A stretch of DNA of 64,000 nt, from assembly GCF_049056525.1 (NCBI RefSeq), contig NZ_JBHUPT010000048.1, forward strand, positions 47,215-111,214. The letters are read 5' to 3'. Position numbers and translations under genes: made by a program. Positions within the stretch are counted from its first letter, which is position 1, and every line of letters starts with the position of its first letter. The DNA comes from Leisingera coralii. GTDB taxonomy: Bacteria; Pseudomonadota; Alphaproteobacteria; Rhodobacterales; Rhodobacteraceae. The notes beneath the pieces were generated by a model. That model did not search any database. It had not been told where the DNA came from and saw only the letters and a list, made by a program, of their open reading frames with translations. Positions 45,708 through 54,268 of the stretch are shown here, piece after piece.

Positions 45708-46017
45708 GCGCCTGTTCCTTCTTTCAGGAATGGCCGGGCCGCCTTCCGGACCGGAAAAAGGGGGAAAAACCCCGCGTCTGGCGGCGGACGCAAGGGAAAG
45801 CAAAGCGCCGATTCGCGGCTGTTTGCAATCAAAATTTCACTGCGGGGGACGCGGCGTGGAGCCATATTATGCAGCTTGCCGGAACGGCAGCTGCTGCGCC
45901 GGGCAATCTGCGCCGCAGGCGTGTCAGGGTTCCCTTGCAATGCCCCAGTTCAACGCATAGGTTCCGCTGCAAAATTCCGGCATGACACCCATGCCGCTTT
46001 GACAGAAGGAATATCCC
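45708..46017. other. Intergenic region before yajC
   Basis: This 310-bp divergent spacer has no supported gene. It contains a strong hairpin, GCAGCT, bulged T, GCCG (45871-45881) against CGGCAGCTGC (45885-45894), and a weaker GCGTC / GACGC pair near 45775-45792. The yajC ribosome site (AAGGAA) is at the right end. Confidence 0.5.
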
Positions 46018-46302
46018 ATGGACGGTGGCGCAGTCGCCCAATTTCTCCCGCTTATCCTGATCTTCGCGATCATGTACTTCCTGCTGATCCGCCCGCAGCA
46101 GAAGAAGATGAAACAGCATCAGGCGATGGTGGACGGCCTGCGCCGCGGTGACCAGGTGGTGACCCAGGGCGGCGTCATCGGCAAGGTGTCCAAGGTCAAG
46201 GAAGACGGCGAGATCGAGGTGGAGATCGCCGAGGGCGTCAAGGTGCGCGTGGTCAAGGCGACCATTGCCCAAGTTCTGAACAAGACCGAGCCGGCAGCCT
46301 GA
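46018..46302 (+). CDS. yajC: Preprotein translocase subunit YajC
   Basis: This 94-aa protein has one N-terminal membrane helix (about 7-25) followed by the YajC core RPQQKKMKQHQAMVDGLRRGDQVVT. It is part of the SecDF-YajC ancillary complex of the Sec translocon. First gene of a long co-directional run: yajC-secD-secF and onward. Confidence 0.96.
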   Translation: MDGGAVAQFLPLILIFAIMYFLLIRPQQKKMKQHQAMVDGLRRGDQVVTQGGVIGKVSKVKEDGEIEVEIAEGVKVRVVKATIAQVLNKTEPAA

Positions 46303-46335
46303 GCGCCCTTCGCAACTATCTGAAAAGGCAGGGCA

Positions 46336-47997
46336 ATGCTGCAAATTGATCTCTGGAAGAGGGTGCTGATCTGGCTGGTATGCGCAGCCGGGCTGATGCT
46401 TGCCCTGCCAAACGGTTTTTATACCCGCGTCGAACGGGCCAATGACGCGGCCGCCGACATCATCGCCAAGGGCGAGACCCCGGAACGGCTGGAAACGGCT
46501 GGCCAATGGCCGTCGTTCCTGCCGTCCGGGCTGGTGAATCTTGGCCTCGACCTGCGGGGGGGTGCGCATCTGCTCGCCGAAGTGCAGGTGGAAGACGTCT
46601 ATGAGGCGCGGATGGATGCGCTGTGGCCGGAAGTGCGCGATGCGCTGCGGCCCGAGCGCAGCACCGTCGGCACCTTCCGCCGCCAGCCGGGGCCTGCGGA
46701 TGAGATTCGCCTGAAGCTCTCCAAGCCCGACGGCATGGCCCATGCGCTGGAAGTGGTGCGCGGCCTGGCCAACCCGATCACCACGCTGACCGGTGTCGGC
46801 GCCAATGACATCGAGGTTTCGGCACAGGGCGACATCCTGGTGGTGCGCCTGAGCGAGGCGGAGAAGGTCGCCTCCGACGACCGCACCGTGCGCCAGGCGC
46901 TGGAAATCGTGCGCCGCCGCATCGACGAGGTGGGCACCCGCGAGCCGACAATCCAGCGCCAGGGCGCCGACCGGATCCTGATCCAGGTGCCGGGCATCGG
47001 GTCCGCGTCTGAGCTGAAGGCGATCATCGGCACCACCGCGCAGCTGAATTTCAACCCGGTTGTGGGCCGCGGCAGCGATGCCGATGCAGCGCCCGGCGTC
47101 GGCAACAAGGTGATCCCGTCGCTGGATGAGGACGGCGTTTACTACACCATCGAGGCCGCCGCGGTTGTGACCGGCGAGGACCTGGTGGATGCGCAGCCCT
47201 CCTTCGACCAGAACGGCCGGCCTGCGGTGACCTTCCGCTTCAACACCTCCGGCGCGCGCCGGTTCGGTGACTACACCGCGGAAAACATCGGCTCCCCCTT
47301 TGCCATCGTTCTGGATGACGAGGTGGTCTCCGCCCCGGTGATCCAGTCGCATATCCCGGGCGGCTCCGGCATCATCACCGGCAACTTCACAATCGAGGAA
47401 AGCACTAACCTGGCGGTGCTGCTGCGCGCAGGCGCGCTGCCCGCCGGGCTGGAGTTCCTGGAAGAGCGCACGATTGGTCCGGAACTGGGCCAGGACAGCA
47501 TCGATGCGGGCAAGGTGGCAACCGCTGTGGCCTTTGCCGCTGTGCTTATCTACATGGTCGGCAGCTACGGCCTGTTCGGCATGTTTGCCAATGTGGCGCT
47601 GGTGCTGAACATCGCGCTGATCTTTGGCATGCTGAGCCTCATCGGCGGCACCCTGACCCTGCCGGGCATCGCCGGCATCGTTCTGACGGTTGGTATGGCG
47701 GTCGACGCCAACGTGCTGATCTTCGAGCGTATCCGCGAGGAGCTGAAATCCGGCCGCGGCCCAGCCCGGGCCATCGACGAAGGCTACTCCAAGGCGCTGA
47801 GCGCCATTCTTGACGCCAACATCACCACCTTCATCACCGCGGTGATCCTGTTCGCCATGGGCTCCGGCCCGGTGCGCGGCTTTGCGATCACCCTGGGGCT
47901 GGGCATCATGACCTCGGTATTCACCGCGATCTTTGTGACCCGCCTGATGATCATCATGTGGTTTGAACGGCGCCGTCCAAAAACGATTGAGGTGTAA
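46336..47997 (+). CDS. secD: Protein translocase subunit SecD
   Basis: This 553-aa inner-membrane RND-type protein uses the proton gradient to pull exported proteins through SecYEG. It has one N-terminal membrane helix, a large periplasmic P1 domain (LVNLGLDLRGGAHLLAEV) and five C-terminal helices including GMAVDANVLIFERIREEL. It lies 33 nt after yajC. The stop is 1 nt before secF. Confidence 0.97.
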   Translation: MLQIDLWKRVLIWLVCAAGLMLALPNGFYTRVERANDAAADIIAKGETPERLETAGQWPSFLPSGLVNLGLDLRGGAHLLAEVQVEDVYEARMDALWPEVRDALRPERSTVGTFRRQPGPADEIRLKLSKPDGMAHALEVVRGLANPITTLTGVGANDIEVSAQGDILVVRLSEAEKVASDDRTVRQALEIVRRRIDEVGTREPTIQRQGADRILIQVPGIGSASELKAIIGTTAQLNFNPVVGRGSDADAAPGVGNKVIPSLDEDGVYYTIEAAAVVTGEDLVDAQPSFDQNGRPAVTFRFNTSGARRFGDYTAENIGSPFAIVLDDEVVSAPVIQSHIPGGSGIITGNFTIEESTNLAVLLRAGALPAGLEFLEERTIGPELGQDSIDAGKVATAVAFAAVLIYMVGSYGLFGMFANVALVLNIALIFGMLSLIGGTLTLPGIAGIVLTVGMAVDANVLIFERIREELKSGRGPARAIDEGYSKALSAILDANITTFITAVILFAMGSGPVRGFAITLGLGIMTSVFTAIFVTRLMIIMWFERRRPKTIEV

Positions 47998-47998
47998 G

Positions 47999-48967
47999 AT
48001 GCGGCTGAGACTTGTTCCCCAGGAAACCTCTTTCGATTTCTTCAAGCGCGCCAAGCTGTGGCTGGGCATCTCCGCGCTGATGATGGTGGTGGGCTTTGCC
48101 TCCTTCATGTGGCAGGGGCTGAACTTCGGCATCGACTTCCGCGGCGGCACCACAATCCGGACCGAGGCCACCGAGGCCGTGGATGTGGGCGCTTACCGTG
48201 ATGCGCTGGCGGTGCATGAGCTGGGCGATGTGTCGATCACCGAGGTGTTCGACCCGGCCTTCGAGGAGGACCAGCACGTCGCCATGATCCGTATCCAGGC
48301 GCAGGATGACGGCGAGGCGATTTCGGGCGAGATGATCGAAACGCTCAAGGCCTCGCTGGATGCGGTGGCGCCGGGCATCAAGTTTGTCTCGGTCGAATCC
48401 GTTGGCCCCAAGGTCTCGGGCGAGCTGATCCAGACCGCGGTGATTGCCGTCGTGCTCGCCATCGCGGCGGTGCTGGTCTACATCTGGCTGCGGTTCGAGT
48501 GGCAGTTCGCGCTCGGCGCGGTGGCGGCGCTGGTGCATGACGTGGTGCTGACTATCGGCGTCTTCTCGGAGCTGCAGATCAAGTTCGACCTGGCGATCAT
48601 CGCGGCGCTGCTGACCATCGTCGGCTATTCGCTGAACGATACTGTGGTTGTGTTTGACCGGGTGCGCGAGAATCTGCGCCGCTACAAGAAGAAGGACCTG
48701 GCCGAGGTTCTGAACATCTCGATCAACGAAACCCTCAGCCGGACGATGATGACCTCTGTCACCACGCTGCTGGCGCTGATCTCGCTTTATGTGCTGGGCG
48801 GCGATGTGATCCGCGGCTTTGTGTTTGCGATGATCTGGGGTGTTGTGGTCGGGACCTATTCGTCCGTGTTCGTTGCTTCCACCATCCTCTTGAAGCTGGG
48901 GGTGAAGCGCGACTGGTCGAAGCCGGACAACACCGCGGGCAACCAGTTTGCCAACATTGATGCTTGA
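47999..48967 (+). CDS. secF: Protein translocase subunit SecF
   Basis: This 322-aa partner of SecD has a first membrane helix and the GIDFRGGTTI periplasmic start. A five-helix bundle with the GYSLNDTVVVFDRVRENLR motif follows. The ATG at 47999 lies 1 nt after the secD stop; an upstream in-frame start would lie within secD. The 3' end overlaps the next gene by 8 bp. Confidence 0.97.
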   Translation: MRLRLVPQETSFDFFKRAKLWLGISALMMVVGFASFMWQGLNFGIDFRGGTTIRTEATEAVDVGAYRDALAVHELGDVSITEVFDPAFEEDQHVAMIRIQAQDDGEAISGEMIETLKASLDAVAPGIKFVSVESVGPKVSGELIQTAVIAVVLAIAAVLVYIWLRFEWQFALGAVAALVHDVVLTIGVFSELQIKFDLAIIAALLTIVGYSLNDTVVVFDRVRENLRRYKKKDLAEVLNISINETLSRTMMTSVTTLLALISLYVLGGDVIRGFVFAMIWGVVVGTYSSVFVASTILLKLGVKRDWSKPDNTAGNQFANIDA

Positions 48968-49712
48968 GGCCTTTCAGGCAGCCCTGCAGACGCCGGGGCT
49001 GTTCTGGCTGCTGGTCACCATCGGAGCCGCGGGCCTTGTCCGCGGCTTCACTGGTTTTGGCACCGCGATGATCTTTGTCCCCGTGGGGGCGCAGTTCCTG
49101 CCGTCGGCGGATGTGGTGTTCCTGATGGTGCTGATGGGGGTGTTTTCCACCATCACCCTGTTCCCGCAGGCCTGGAGCAACGCGGACAGGGCAGAAGTCG
49201 GGGCATTGTCCATGGCCGCCGCGGTGACTGTACCGGTGGGTCTGTGGATCATGTCGCAGATGGATCCGCTGACCCTGCGCTGGCTGGCCGCCGGAGTGAT
49301 TGGGTTAACGCTGGCCGCGGTGGTGTCCGGCTGGCGCTGGCAGGGAAGGCTGGGCTGGCCGGGGCGGTTTGCCATCGGCGGCGCGGCAGGCATCGTTGGC
49401 GGCATGACCGGGCTGACGGGGCCGGTGATCATTGTCTTCTACCTGGCCAACGTGCGCGACGTGGCGCGGGTCAGGGCCAATACCATAGTGTTTCTGGCGG
49501 CGCTCGATGTGGTGATCGCGGTCAACCTGATCTTTGGCGGCATGGCCAGCCTCAAGGCATTCATTCTGGCCGCGCTGTTGGGCGTGCCTTATGTGATCAC
49601 CACGCTCACCGGCAAGGCGCTGTTTGATCCCAAACTGGAGAAGCTTTACCGCTTCGCCTCCTATTCCGTGATCGCGCTGGCCGTGTTATCCAGCCTCCCG
49701 GTATTTGACTGA
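48960..49712 (+). CDS. Sulfite exporter TauE/SafE family (TSUP) protein
   Basis: This 250-aa protein has about eight membrane segments and the TSUP repeats (GLVRGFTGFGTAMIFVPVG near 23-41 and GIVGGMTGLTGPVIIVFYL near 145-163). It exports an unknown sulfur-containing or organic anion. The start at 48960 overlaps secF by 8 bp, so it is translated with the Sec genes. This is the second TSUP gene in the window and is not closely similar to the one at 10078. Confidence 0.88.
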   Translation: MLEAFQAALQTPGLFWLLVTIGAAGLVRGFTGFGTAMIFVPVGAQFLPSADVVFLMVLMGVFSTITLFPQAWSNADRAEVGALSMAAAVTVPVGLWIMSQMDPLTLRWLAAGVIGLTLAAVVSGWRWQGRLGWPGRFAIGGAAGIVGGMTGLTGPVIIVFYLANVRDVARVRANTIVFLAALDVVIAVNLIFGGMASLKAFILAALLGVPYVITTLTGKALFDPKLEKLYRFASYSVIALAVLSSLPVFD

Positions 49713-49723
49713 AAGGACCCCAG

Positions 49724-50077
49724 ATGCGCCTGAACGAAGTGAGCTATTCCGACGCGCAGCCGGTTGACGGCTATGGCGAAGGGTTCTTCCGGATTGGCGG
49801 GCAGGTGCATCAGGGCGCGGTGCTGACCTCGGCGGGTGGCACTGCGCCCTGGGGCGGCATGACCGACGCCGACCCGCTGCTGGCGCTGGCCGGGGAGATT
49901 GACGTGCTGTTCATCGGCACCGGGCCTGAGATCGCCCATATCCCGGCAGAACTGCGCAAGGCGCTGGAGGAGGCCGGGCTGGGGGTGGAAACCATGAACT
50001 CGCCCGCGGCGTGCCGCACCTACAATGTGCTCCTGTCCGAGGGGCGCCGGATTGCCCTGGCGGCGCTGCCGGTCTGA
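49724..50077 (+). CDS. Mth938-like domain protein (DUF498 / NDUFAF3-like)
   Basis: This 117-aa protein has the single-domain Mth938 fold. The central VLFIGTGPEIAHIPAELR and C-terminal TYNVLLSEGRRIALAALP motifs are the conserved ones. Mitochondrial NDUFAF3 of this family assists complex I assembly, and alphaproteobacterial members are often next to secDF and may have a related role. It lies 11 nt after the TSUP gene. Confidence 0.88.
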   Translation: MRLNEVSYSDAQPVDGYGEGFFRIGGQVHQGAVLTSAGGTAPWGGMTDADPLLALAGEIDVLFIGTGPEIAHIPAELRKALEEAGLGVETMNSPAACRTYNVLLSEGRRIALAALPV

Positions 50078-50164
50078 TTTCCTGGAATTCATTTGACCTG
50101 CCGCAAAGCGGGCATTTCGAAAACAGGCTTTTCATGCGCCGTAGCAAGGGGATAAGCGGGCTTC

Positions 50165-50779
50165 ATGACATTAACTGTGACGGATCTGAGTGTGGCCCGC
50201 GGTGGCATCCCGGTGCTGGAGGGGCTGAGCTTTATGCTGGAGTCCGGCAAGGCGCTGATCCTGCGCGGCCCCAACGGCATCGGCAAGACCACGCTGCTGC
50301 GCACCGTTGCAGGCCTGCAGCCGCCGCTGAAGGGGCAGGTTGAGGGCGCCGAGGACCAGATCGCCTATGCCGCCCATTCCGACGGGCTGAAGCCGACGCT
50401 GACGGTGGCGGAAAACCTGACCTTCTGGGCCAGTGTGTTTGGCCGTAACGGGATTGAACGGGCGCTGGACGGGTTCGATCTTCAAACTCTGCGCGACCGT
50501 CAGGCGGGGGCACTTTCGGCGGGACAGAAACGCCGTCTGGGCCTGAGCCGGATGCTGGTGACCGGCCGCCCGGTCTGGATTATGGATGAGCCGACGGTGA
50601 GCCTCGACAAGACCTCGGTCGCGATGTTTGCAAACGCGGTGCGGGCGCATCTGGGGCAGGGCGGCTCGGCGCTGATCGCCACCCACATCGACCTGGGTCT
50701 GGAGGCCGAGGTGCTGGATGTCGGCCCTTACAAGGCCAAGCCGCCTGAGGTCGACGATTTCGACGGAGGCTTCCTGTGA
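50165..50779 (+). CDS. ccmA: Cytochrome c maturation ABC ATPase CcmA
   Basis: This 204-aa ATPase powers release of holo-CcmE from CcmC. Walker A is GPNGIGKTTLL, the signature is LSAGQKRRLGLSRM, and Walker B is VWIMDEPT. It overlaps ccmB by 4 bp. First of the ccmABCDG run, which lies directly after the Sec block. Confidence 0.95.
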   Translation: MTLTVTDLSVARGGIPVLEGLSFMLESGKALILRGPNGIGKTTLLRTVAGLQPPLKGQVEGAEDQIAYAAHSDGLKPTLTVAENLTFWASVFGRNGIERALDGFDLQTLRDRQAGALSAGQKRRLGLSRMLVTGRPVWIMDEPTVSLDKTSVAMFANAVRAHLGQGGSALIATHIDLGLEAEVLDVGPYKAKPPEVDDFDGGFL

Positions 50780-51432
50780 TTGCGCTTCTTCTGCGGGATC
50801 TGAAGCTCGCCTTCCGCGCGGGCGGGGGTTTTGGCCTGGGCCTTGCGTTCTTCCTGATCGTGACCGTGATGGTGCCGTTTTCCGTCGGTCCGCAGTCCGA
50901 GCTGCTGTCGCGGATCGCGCCCGGGGTGCTGTGGCTGGGGGCATTGCTGGCGTGCCTGCTGTCGCTCGACCGGCTGCTGGCGCTGGATTGGGAGGATGGC
51001 TCGCTTGACTTGCTGGCCACTGCGCCGCTGCCCTTGGAGAGCACCGTGACCATCAAAGCGCTGGCGCATTGGATCACCACCGGGCTGCCGCTGGTGATGG
51101 CCGCGCCGGCGCTGGGGGTGCTGCTGAACCTGCCGGTGGCCGGTTTCCAGTGGCTGGTGATCTCGCTGCTGCTGGGGACCCCTGCGCTGTCTGTTATCGG
51201 CACCTTTGGCGCGGCGCTGACCGTGGGGCTGAAGCGCGGTGGCCTCTTGATGTCGCTTCTGGTGATGCCGCTTTATGTGCCGACGCTGATCTTCGGCTCG
51301 GAGGTGGCCCGCCGCGGTGCCGAGGGCATGGCGGTGCAGACGCCGCTGTTGCTGCTGGCCGGGATCTCCGCCGCCTCCATCGCCCTTCTGCCCTTTGCCA
51401 GCGCCGCCGTCCTGCGCGTCAATTTGCGCTAG
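50776..51432 (+). CDS. ccmB: Heme exporter permease CcmB
   Basis: This 218-aa membrane protein has six hydrophobic segments and the CcmB-family N-terminus LLLRDLKLAFRAGGGFG. It forms the ABC complex with CcmA and CcmC. Translationally coupled to ccmA by a 4-bp overlap. Confidence 0.94.
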   Translation: MIALLLRDLKLAFRAGGGFGLGLAFFLIVTVMVPFSVGPQSELLSRIAPGVLWLGALLACLLSLDRLLALDWEDGSLDLLATAPLPLESTVTIKALAHWITTGLPLVMAAPALGVLLNLPVAGFQWLVISLLLGTPALSVIGTFGAALTVGLKRGGLLMSLLVMPLYVPTLIFGSEVARRGAEGMAVQTPLLLLAGISAASIALLPFASAAVLRVNLR

Positions 51433-51488
51433 GATGTTTGCCGTGACCAAGAATTGAGAAATCCGGAAGCAGGACTTAAATAGCCACC

Positions 51489-52220
51489 ATGTCGATCTGG
51501 GAATACGCCAATCCGAAAAAGTTCCTGGCCACCACCGAAAAGGTGATGCCGGTCTTGTGGGTCAGCTCTGCGGTGCTGATCACCGTGGGGCTGGTCTGGG
51601 GCTTTTTCTTCACGCCTGATGACTTCCGTCAGGGCTCCACCGTCAAGATCATCTTCCTGCATGTGCCCTCGGCGCTGATGGCAATCAACGCCTGGTTCAT
51701 GATGCTGGTGACGTCGCTGGTCTGGGTGATCCGCCGCCACCATGTGAGTGCATTGGCAGCCCGGGCCGCGGCGCCTGTGGGCGTGGTGATGACCGTGATT
51801 GCACTGGTGACCGGGGCGATCTGGGGCCAGCCGATGTGGGGCACCTGGTGGGCCTGGGACCCGCGGCTGACGTCCTTCCTCGTGCTGTTCCTGTTCTACC
51901 TCGGCTACATCGCCCTGTGGGAAGCAATCGACAATCCGGACACCGCGGCGGACCTGACCTCCATCCTGTGCCTGGTCGGCTCGGTCTTTGCCGTGCTCAG
52001 CCGCTATGCGGTGAACTTCTGGAACCAGGGGCTGCACCAGGGGGCGTCGCTTTCGCTGGATGAGAAGGAAAACGTGCATGACGCGTTTTCCAGCCCGCTA
52101 TACGTCTGCATGGCGGGATTTGTGCTGCTCTTCATCGCGCTGGTGCTCTACCGCACCGGCACTGAAATCCGCGCCCGCCGTATCAAGGCGTTGATGGCGC
52201 GCGAACGGCTGGAGGCCTGA
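51489..52220 (+). CDS. ccmC: Heme ABC transporter protein CcmC
   Basis: This 243-aa six-helix protein carries the tryptophan-rich heme-handling motif WGQPMWGTWWAWDPRLTS (near 116-133) in a periplasmic loop, flanked by conserved histidines. It loads heme onto CcmE. The stop shares one base with the ccmD start. It starts 56 nt after ccmB. Confidence 0.97.
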   Translation: MSIWEYANPKKFLATTEKVMPVLWVSSAVLITVGLVWGFFFTPDDFRQGSTVKIIFLHVPSALMAINAWFMMLVTSLVWVIRRHHVSALAARAAAPVGVVMTVIALVTGAIWGQPMWGTWWAWDPRLTSFLVLFLFYLGYIALWEAIDNPDTAADLTSILCLVGSVFAVLSRYAVNFWNQGLHQGASLSLDEKENVHDAFSSPLYVCMAGFVLLFIALVLYRTGTEIRARRIKALMARERLEA

Positions 52221-52375
52221 TGCCCGATCTTGGAAAATACGCCGACACGGTGCTGTCGGCCTATGCCGCCTCGCTGATCCTGCTGGTGGCGCTGGTGGTG
52301 CTGACGATCTGGCGCGGCCGCAAGGTGCGCCGGGAAATGGAATCCCTGGAAGGCCGGGTGAAGCGCAATGGCTAA
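52220..52375 (+). CDS. ccmD: Heme exporter protein CcmD
   Basis: This 51-aa single-pass membrane protein is one of the small genes often missed. One hydrophobic helix (about 14-31) is followed by a basic, charged tail (WRGRKVRREMESLEGRVKR), as in other CcmD proteins. It holds holo-CcmE release together with CcmABC. It overlaps ccmC by 1 bp and ccmG by 8 bp. Confidence 0.92.
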   Translation: MPDLGKYADTVLSAYAASLILLVALVVLTIWRGRKVRREMESLEGRVKRNG

Positions 52376-52907
52376 GATCTCTCCGCTGATGGCGGTTCCT
52401 GGTGTGGTGTTTGCAGCCTTTGTCGGCCTGGCGCTGGTGGGGATGTTCCGCGAAGACCCGGACAGCCTGCCGTCCGCGCGCGAAGGCCAGCCCGCGCCGC
52501 CGGTGGTCTTGGACGAGTTTCCCGGCAAGGAGATGTTCAGCGACGAAACCCTGCGCGATGGCAGCGTGAAGCTGGTGAACTATTGGGCGAGCTGGTGCGC
52601 GCCCTGCCGGGCGGAGCATCCGAACCTGGAGGCGCTGTCCAAGGAGGGCATCCCGGTTTACGGCGTCAATTACAAGGACCAGCTGGCCAATGCCGAGGCC
52701 TTCCTGAACGAACTGGGCGACCCTTATACGGCCATCGGCCGAGACGAGAAGGGCCGGATGGCCATCGACTGGGGGCTGTACGGCGTGCCGGAGACCTATG
52801 TCGTGGATGGAGAAGGCAAGATCGTGCTGCGCTTTGCCGGGCCGATCACCCAGCGGGTGATTGAAAAAACCCTGCGTCCGGCGATGGAAAAGGCAGCAGG
52901 CCAGTAA
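52368..52907 (+). CDS. ccmG: Thiol:disulfide interchange protein CcmG / DsbE
   Basis: This 179-aa membrane-anchored periplasmic thioredoxin has one N-terminal helix (about 5-24) and the active-site WCAPC in the NYWASWCAPCRAEHPN segment. The acidic residues typical of CcmG surround the site. It keeps apocytochrome cysteines reduced for heme ligation. It starts 8 bp inside ccmD. The stop codon lies in the 15-bp hairpin at 52902-52935. Confidence 0.95.
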   Translation: MAKISPLMAVPGVVFAAFVGLALVGMFREDPDSLPSAREGQPAPPVVLDEFPGKEMFSDETLRDGSVKLVNYWASWCAPCRAEHPNLEALSKEGIPVYGVNYKDQLANAEAFLNELGDPYTAIGRDEKGRMAIDWGLYGVPETYVVDGEGKIVLRFAGPITQRVIEKTLRPAMEKAAGQ

Positions 52908-52935
52908 CCGGGCAGCCAGCGCTGCCCGGTTACTG
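52902..52935. terminator. 15-bp hairpin containing both stop codons of converging genes
   Basis: CAGTAACCGGGCAGC (52902-52916), loop CAGC, then the exact reverse complement (52921-52935). The ccmG TAA (52905-52907) and the minus-strand TAA of the 52930 gene are both inside the stem. No T-run follows on either strand, so it is probably an mRNA 3'-end structure or a bidirectional barrier rather than a textbook terminator. Confidence 0.7.
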
Positions 52936-53223
52936 CGGTGTTCCGAGGGTGAAGCTTTTGAAGTCAGGTTCCGATGCCAGCAGCTTGTGGAGCTGTTCAA
53001 AGTCCGCCTGCTTGGAGCGCCAGATCAGATAGTCGCTGAAGGCCTCGGCGTCTTGCCAGCGCTGGAAAATGGCTATCTCGTCCCGGTCCGGGGCAAGCAG
53101 GGTGTCGGCTTGCAGGCATCCCGGGTAATCCCGGACCTGTGCCACCATCTGTTTCACCAGAACCGCCAGCCGGCTGTATTGTCCCGGCAAAGGCTGCAGC
53201 TGAATAATTACCGCTTCGGTCAA
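52930..53223 (-). CDS. Antibiotic biosynthesis monooxygenase (ABM) fold protein
   Basis: This 97-aa single dimeric alpha/beta-barrel domain shows VIIQLQPLPGQ, then DYPGCLQADTL, then IFQRWQDAEAFSDYL. The family includes quinone and heme-related monooxygenases, but many members have no known substrate. It shares layout with the 53721 gene (PGC, then EIA, then a W followed by YL.W). The stop codon is in the 15-bp hairpin shared with ccmG. Confidence 0.8.
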   Translation of the reverse strand: MTEAVIIQLQPLPGQYSRLAVLVKQMVAQVRDYPGCLQADTLLAPDRDEIAIFQRWQDAEAFSDYLIWRSKQADFEQLHKLLASEPDFKSFTLGTPQ

Positions 53224-53295
53224 TGAAAGCTCCGCGTGTCAAAGGGGCAGCGGTCCTGTCAGCTGCCCGCAAGTTTTAGCTGGAGGCGCCGCATA

Positions 53296-53634
53296 TCAGC
53301 CGAAAATGCTGAGATCCAGGGCCAGGCCGGTCCCCAGCCAGATTCCGTGATCGCGATGGTCCGCCAGGGCGTCGCCGGTCTCCGGATGAGAAAAAACGAT
53401 CAACCGCTGCCGGTTCAGCGCAAGCCACGGCAGCAGCTTTGCGAACTGCTCCGGGGTAGCCGCCAGCTGGCAGGACCATTTGGGATGCGGGCCTACGTTT
53501 TTCTCGTGCACCCGGCCCATCTGGACGCTGAACTGCTCTGCGGCCTGCTGGCAGAGGGTTCGGGCCTGTTCGACGGTGGTCTCATCGAAATAGACATGGG
53601 CGTGGTAGCCGGTGATGCTATTGGTCTGTTTCAT
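53296..53634 (-). CDS. DOPA 4,5-dioxygenase family protein
   Basis: This 112-aa protein matches the fungal/bacterial DOPA 4,5-dioxygenase family: GYHAHVYFDETT near the start, the NVGPHPKWSCQ segment and SHPETGD near 95. The histidines in these blocks are the likely iron ligands for extradiol ring cleavage of a catechol. It lies between two ABM-fold genes on the same strand. The ATG at 53634 was chosen over an upstream Met because the family starts just before GYHAHVYF. A GGGCAGC / GCTGCCC hairpin (53245-53268) lies downstream. Confidence 0.8.
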   Translation of the reverse strand: MKQTNSITGYHAHVYFDETTVEQARTLCQQAAEQFSVQMGRVHEKNVGPHPKWSCQLAATPEQFAKLLPWLALNRQRLIVFSHPETGDALADHRDHGIWLGTGLALDLSIFG

Positions 53635-53720
53635 GGTTCCACTATCGCCGCCTACGGGTCTGCAGCGCAATCAGCCGTTTGCGAACAGTCTTTGTGCGGC
53701 CCGCGCTGGACCTGTGCGGG

Positions 53721-54005
53721 TCAGGGTACCAAATAGGCAAGGAAGTCCTGTTCGCGCCGCATGGTGGCACTGCGGGCGTACAGGTCGCCGCATTCGGCGC
53801 ACCATGTCAGGTAGCGTGCCAGGTGGTCGTTTGTTTCCCAGAAATGGATAACGGCAATTTCGCAGCGGCCGCGGCCGGTGCCGGCGCAGGATTCGGTGCA
53901 GCCGGGAAGGCACCCGGTGTCCCTAAGCGTCGTCAGAACCGCTGCAGCGTGATTTTCAAAGGTGTCCGCATCCCGGCAGAAAACGGCAATTGCGGCATCT
54001 TTCAT
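53721..54005 (-). CDS. ABM-fold-like small protein, cysteine-rich
   Basis: This 94-aa protein appears to be a divergent dimeric alpha/beta-barrel domain. It lines up with the 52930 gene at PGCTES / PGCLQA, at EIAVIHFWET / EIAIFQRWQD and at YLTWC / YLIWR. It has six cysteines, unusual for the family. Function is not recognised; a monooxygenase-like or substrate-carrying role with the DOPA dioxygenase-like neighbour is possible. The ATG at 54005 was chosen to fit the first beta-strand. Confidence 0.6.
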   Translation of the reverse strand: MKDAAIAVFCRDADTFENHAAAVLTTLRDTGCLPGCTESCAGTGRGRCEIAVIHFWETNDHLARYLTWCAECGDLYARSATMRREQDFLAYLVP

Positions 54006-54268
54006 GGTTTCGCGTCCGGCCTCTGAATGCGCCCAGAAAGGAAAAGATCTATGTGGCATACATATTTAGACCGTGTTTGGGCCAGTGCAGCCGCTAACAC
54101 TGCGGAGGCTGTACACTTATAGTTTTGCTGGGCGTGCACTGACCTGCCATAGCGGGATTTCTTGCAGAGGCTTTCAATCAGCCGCGGAATAATGCAAGAT
54201 CCTGAATGTGAGCAGTTAAGGAGTTTGGCGGGGCCGCGTGCGGGTCGTGCACGTTATCCGGAAAAGAA

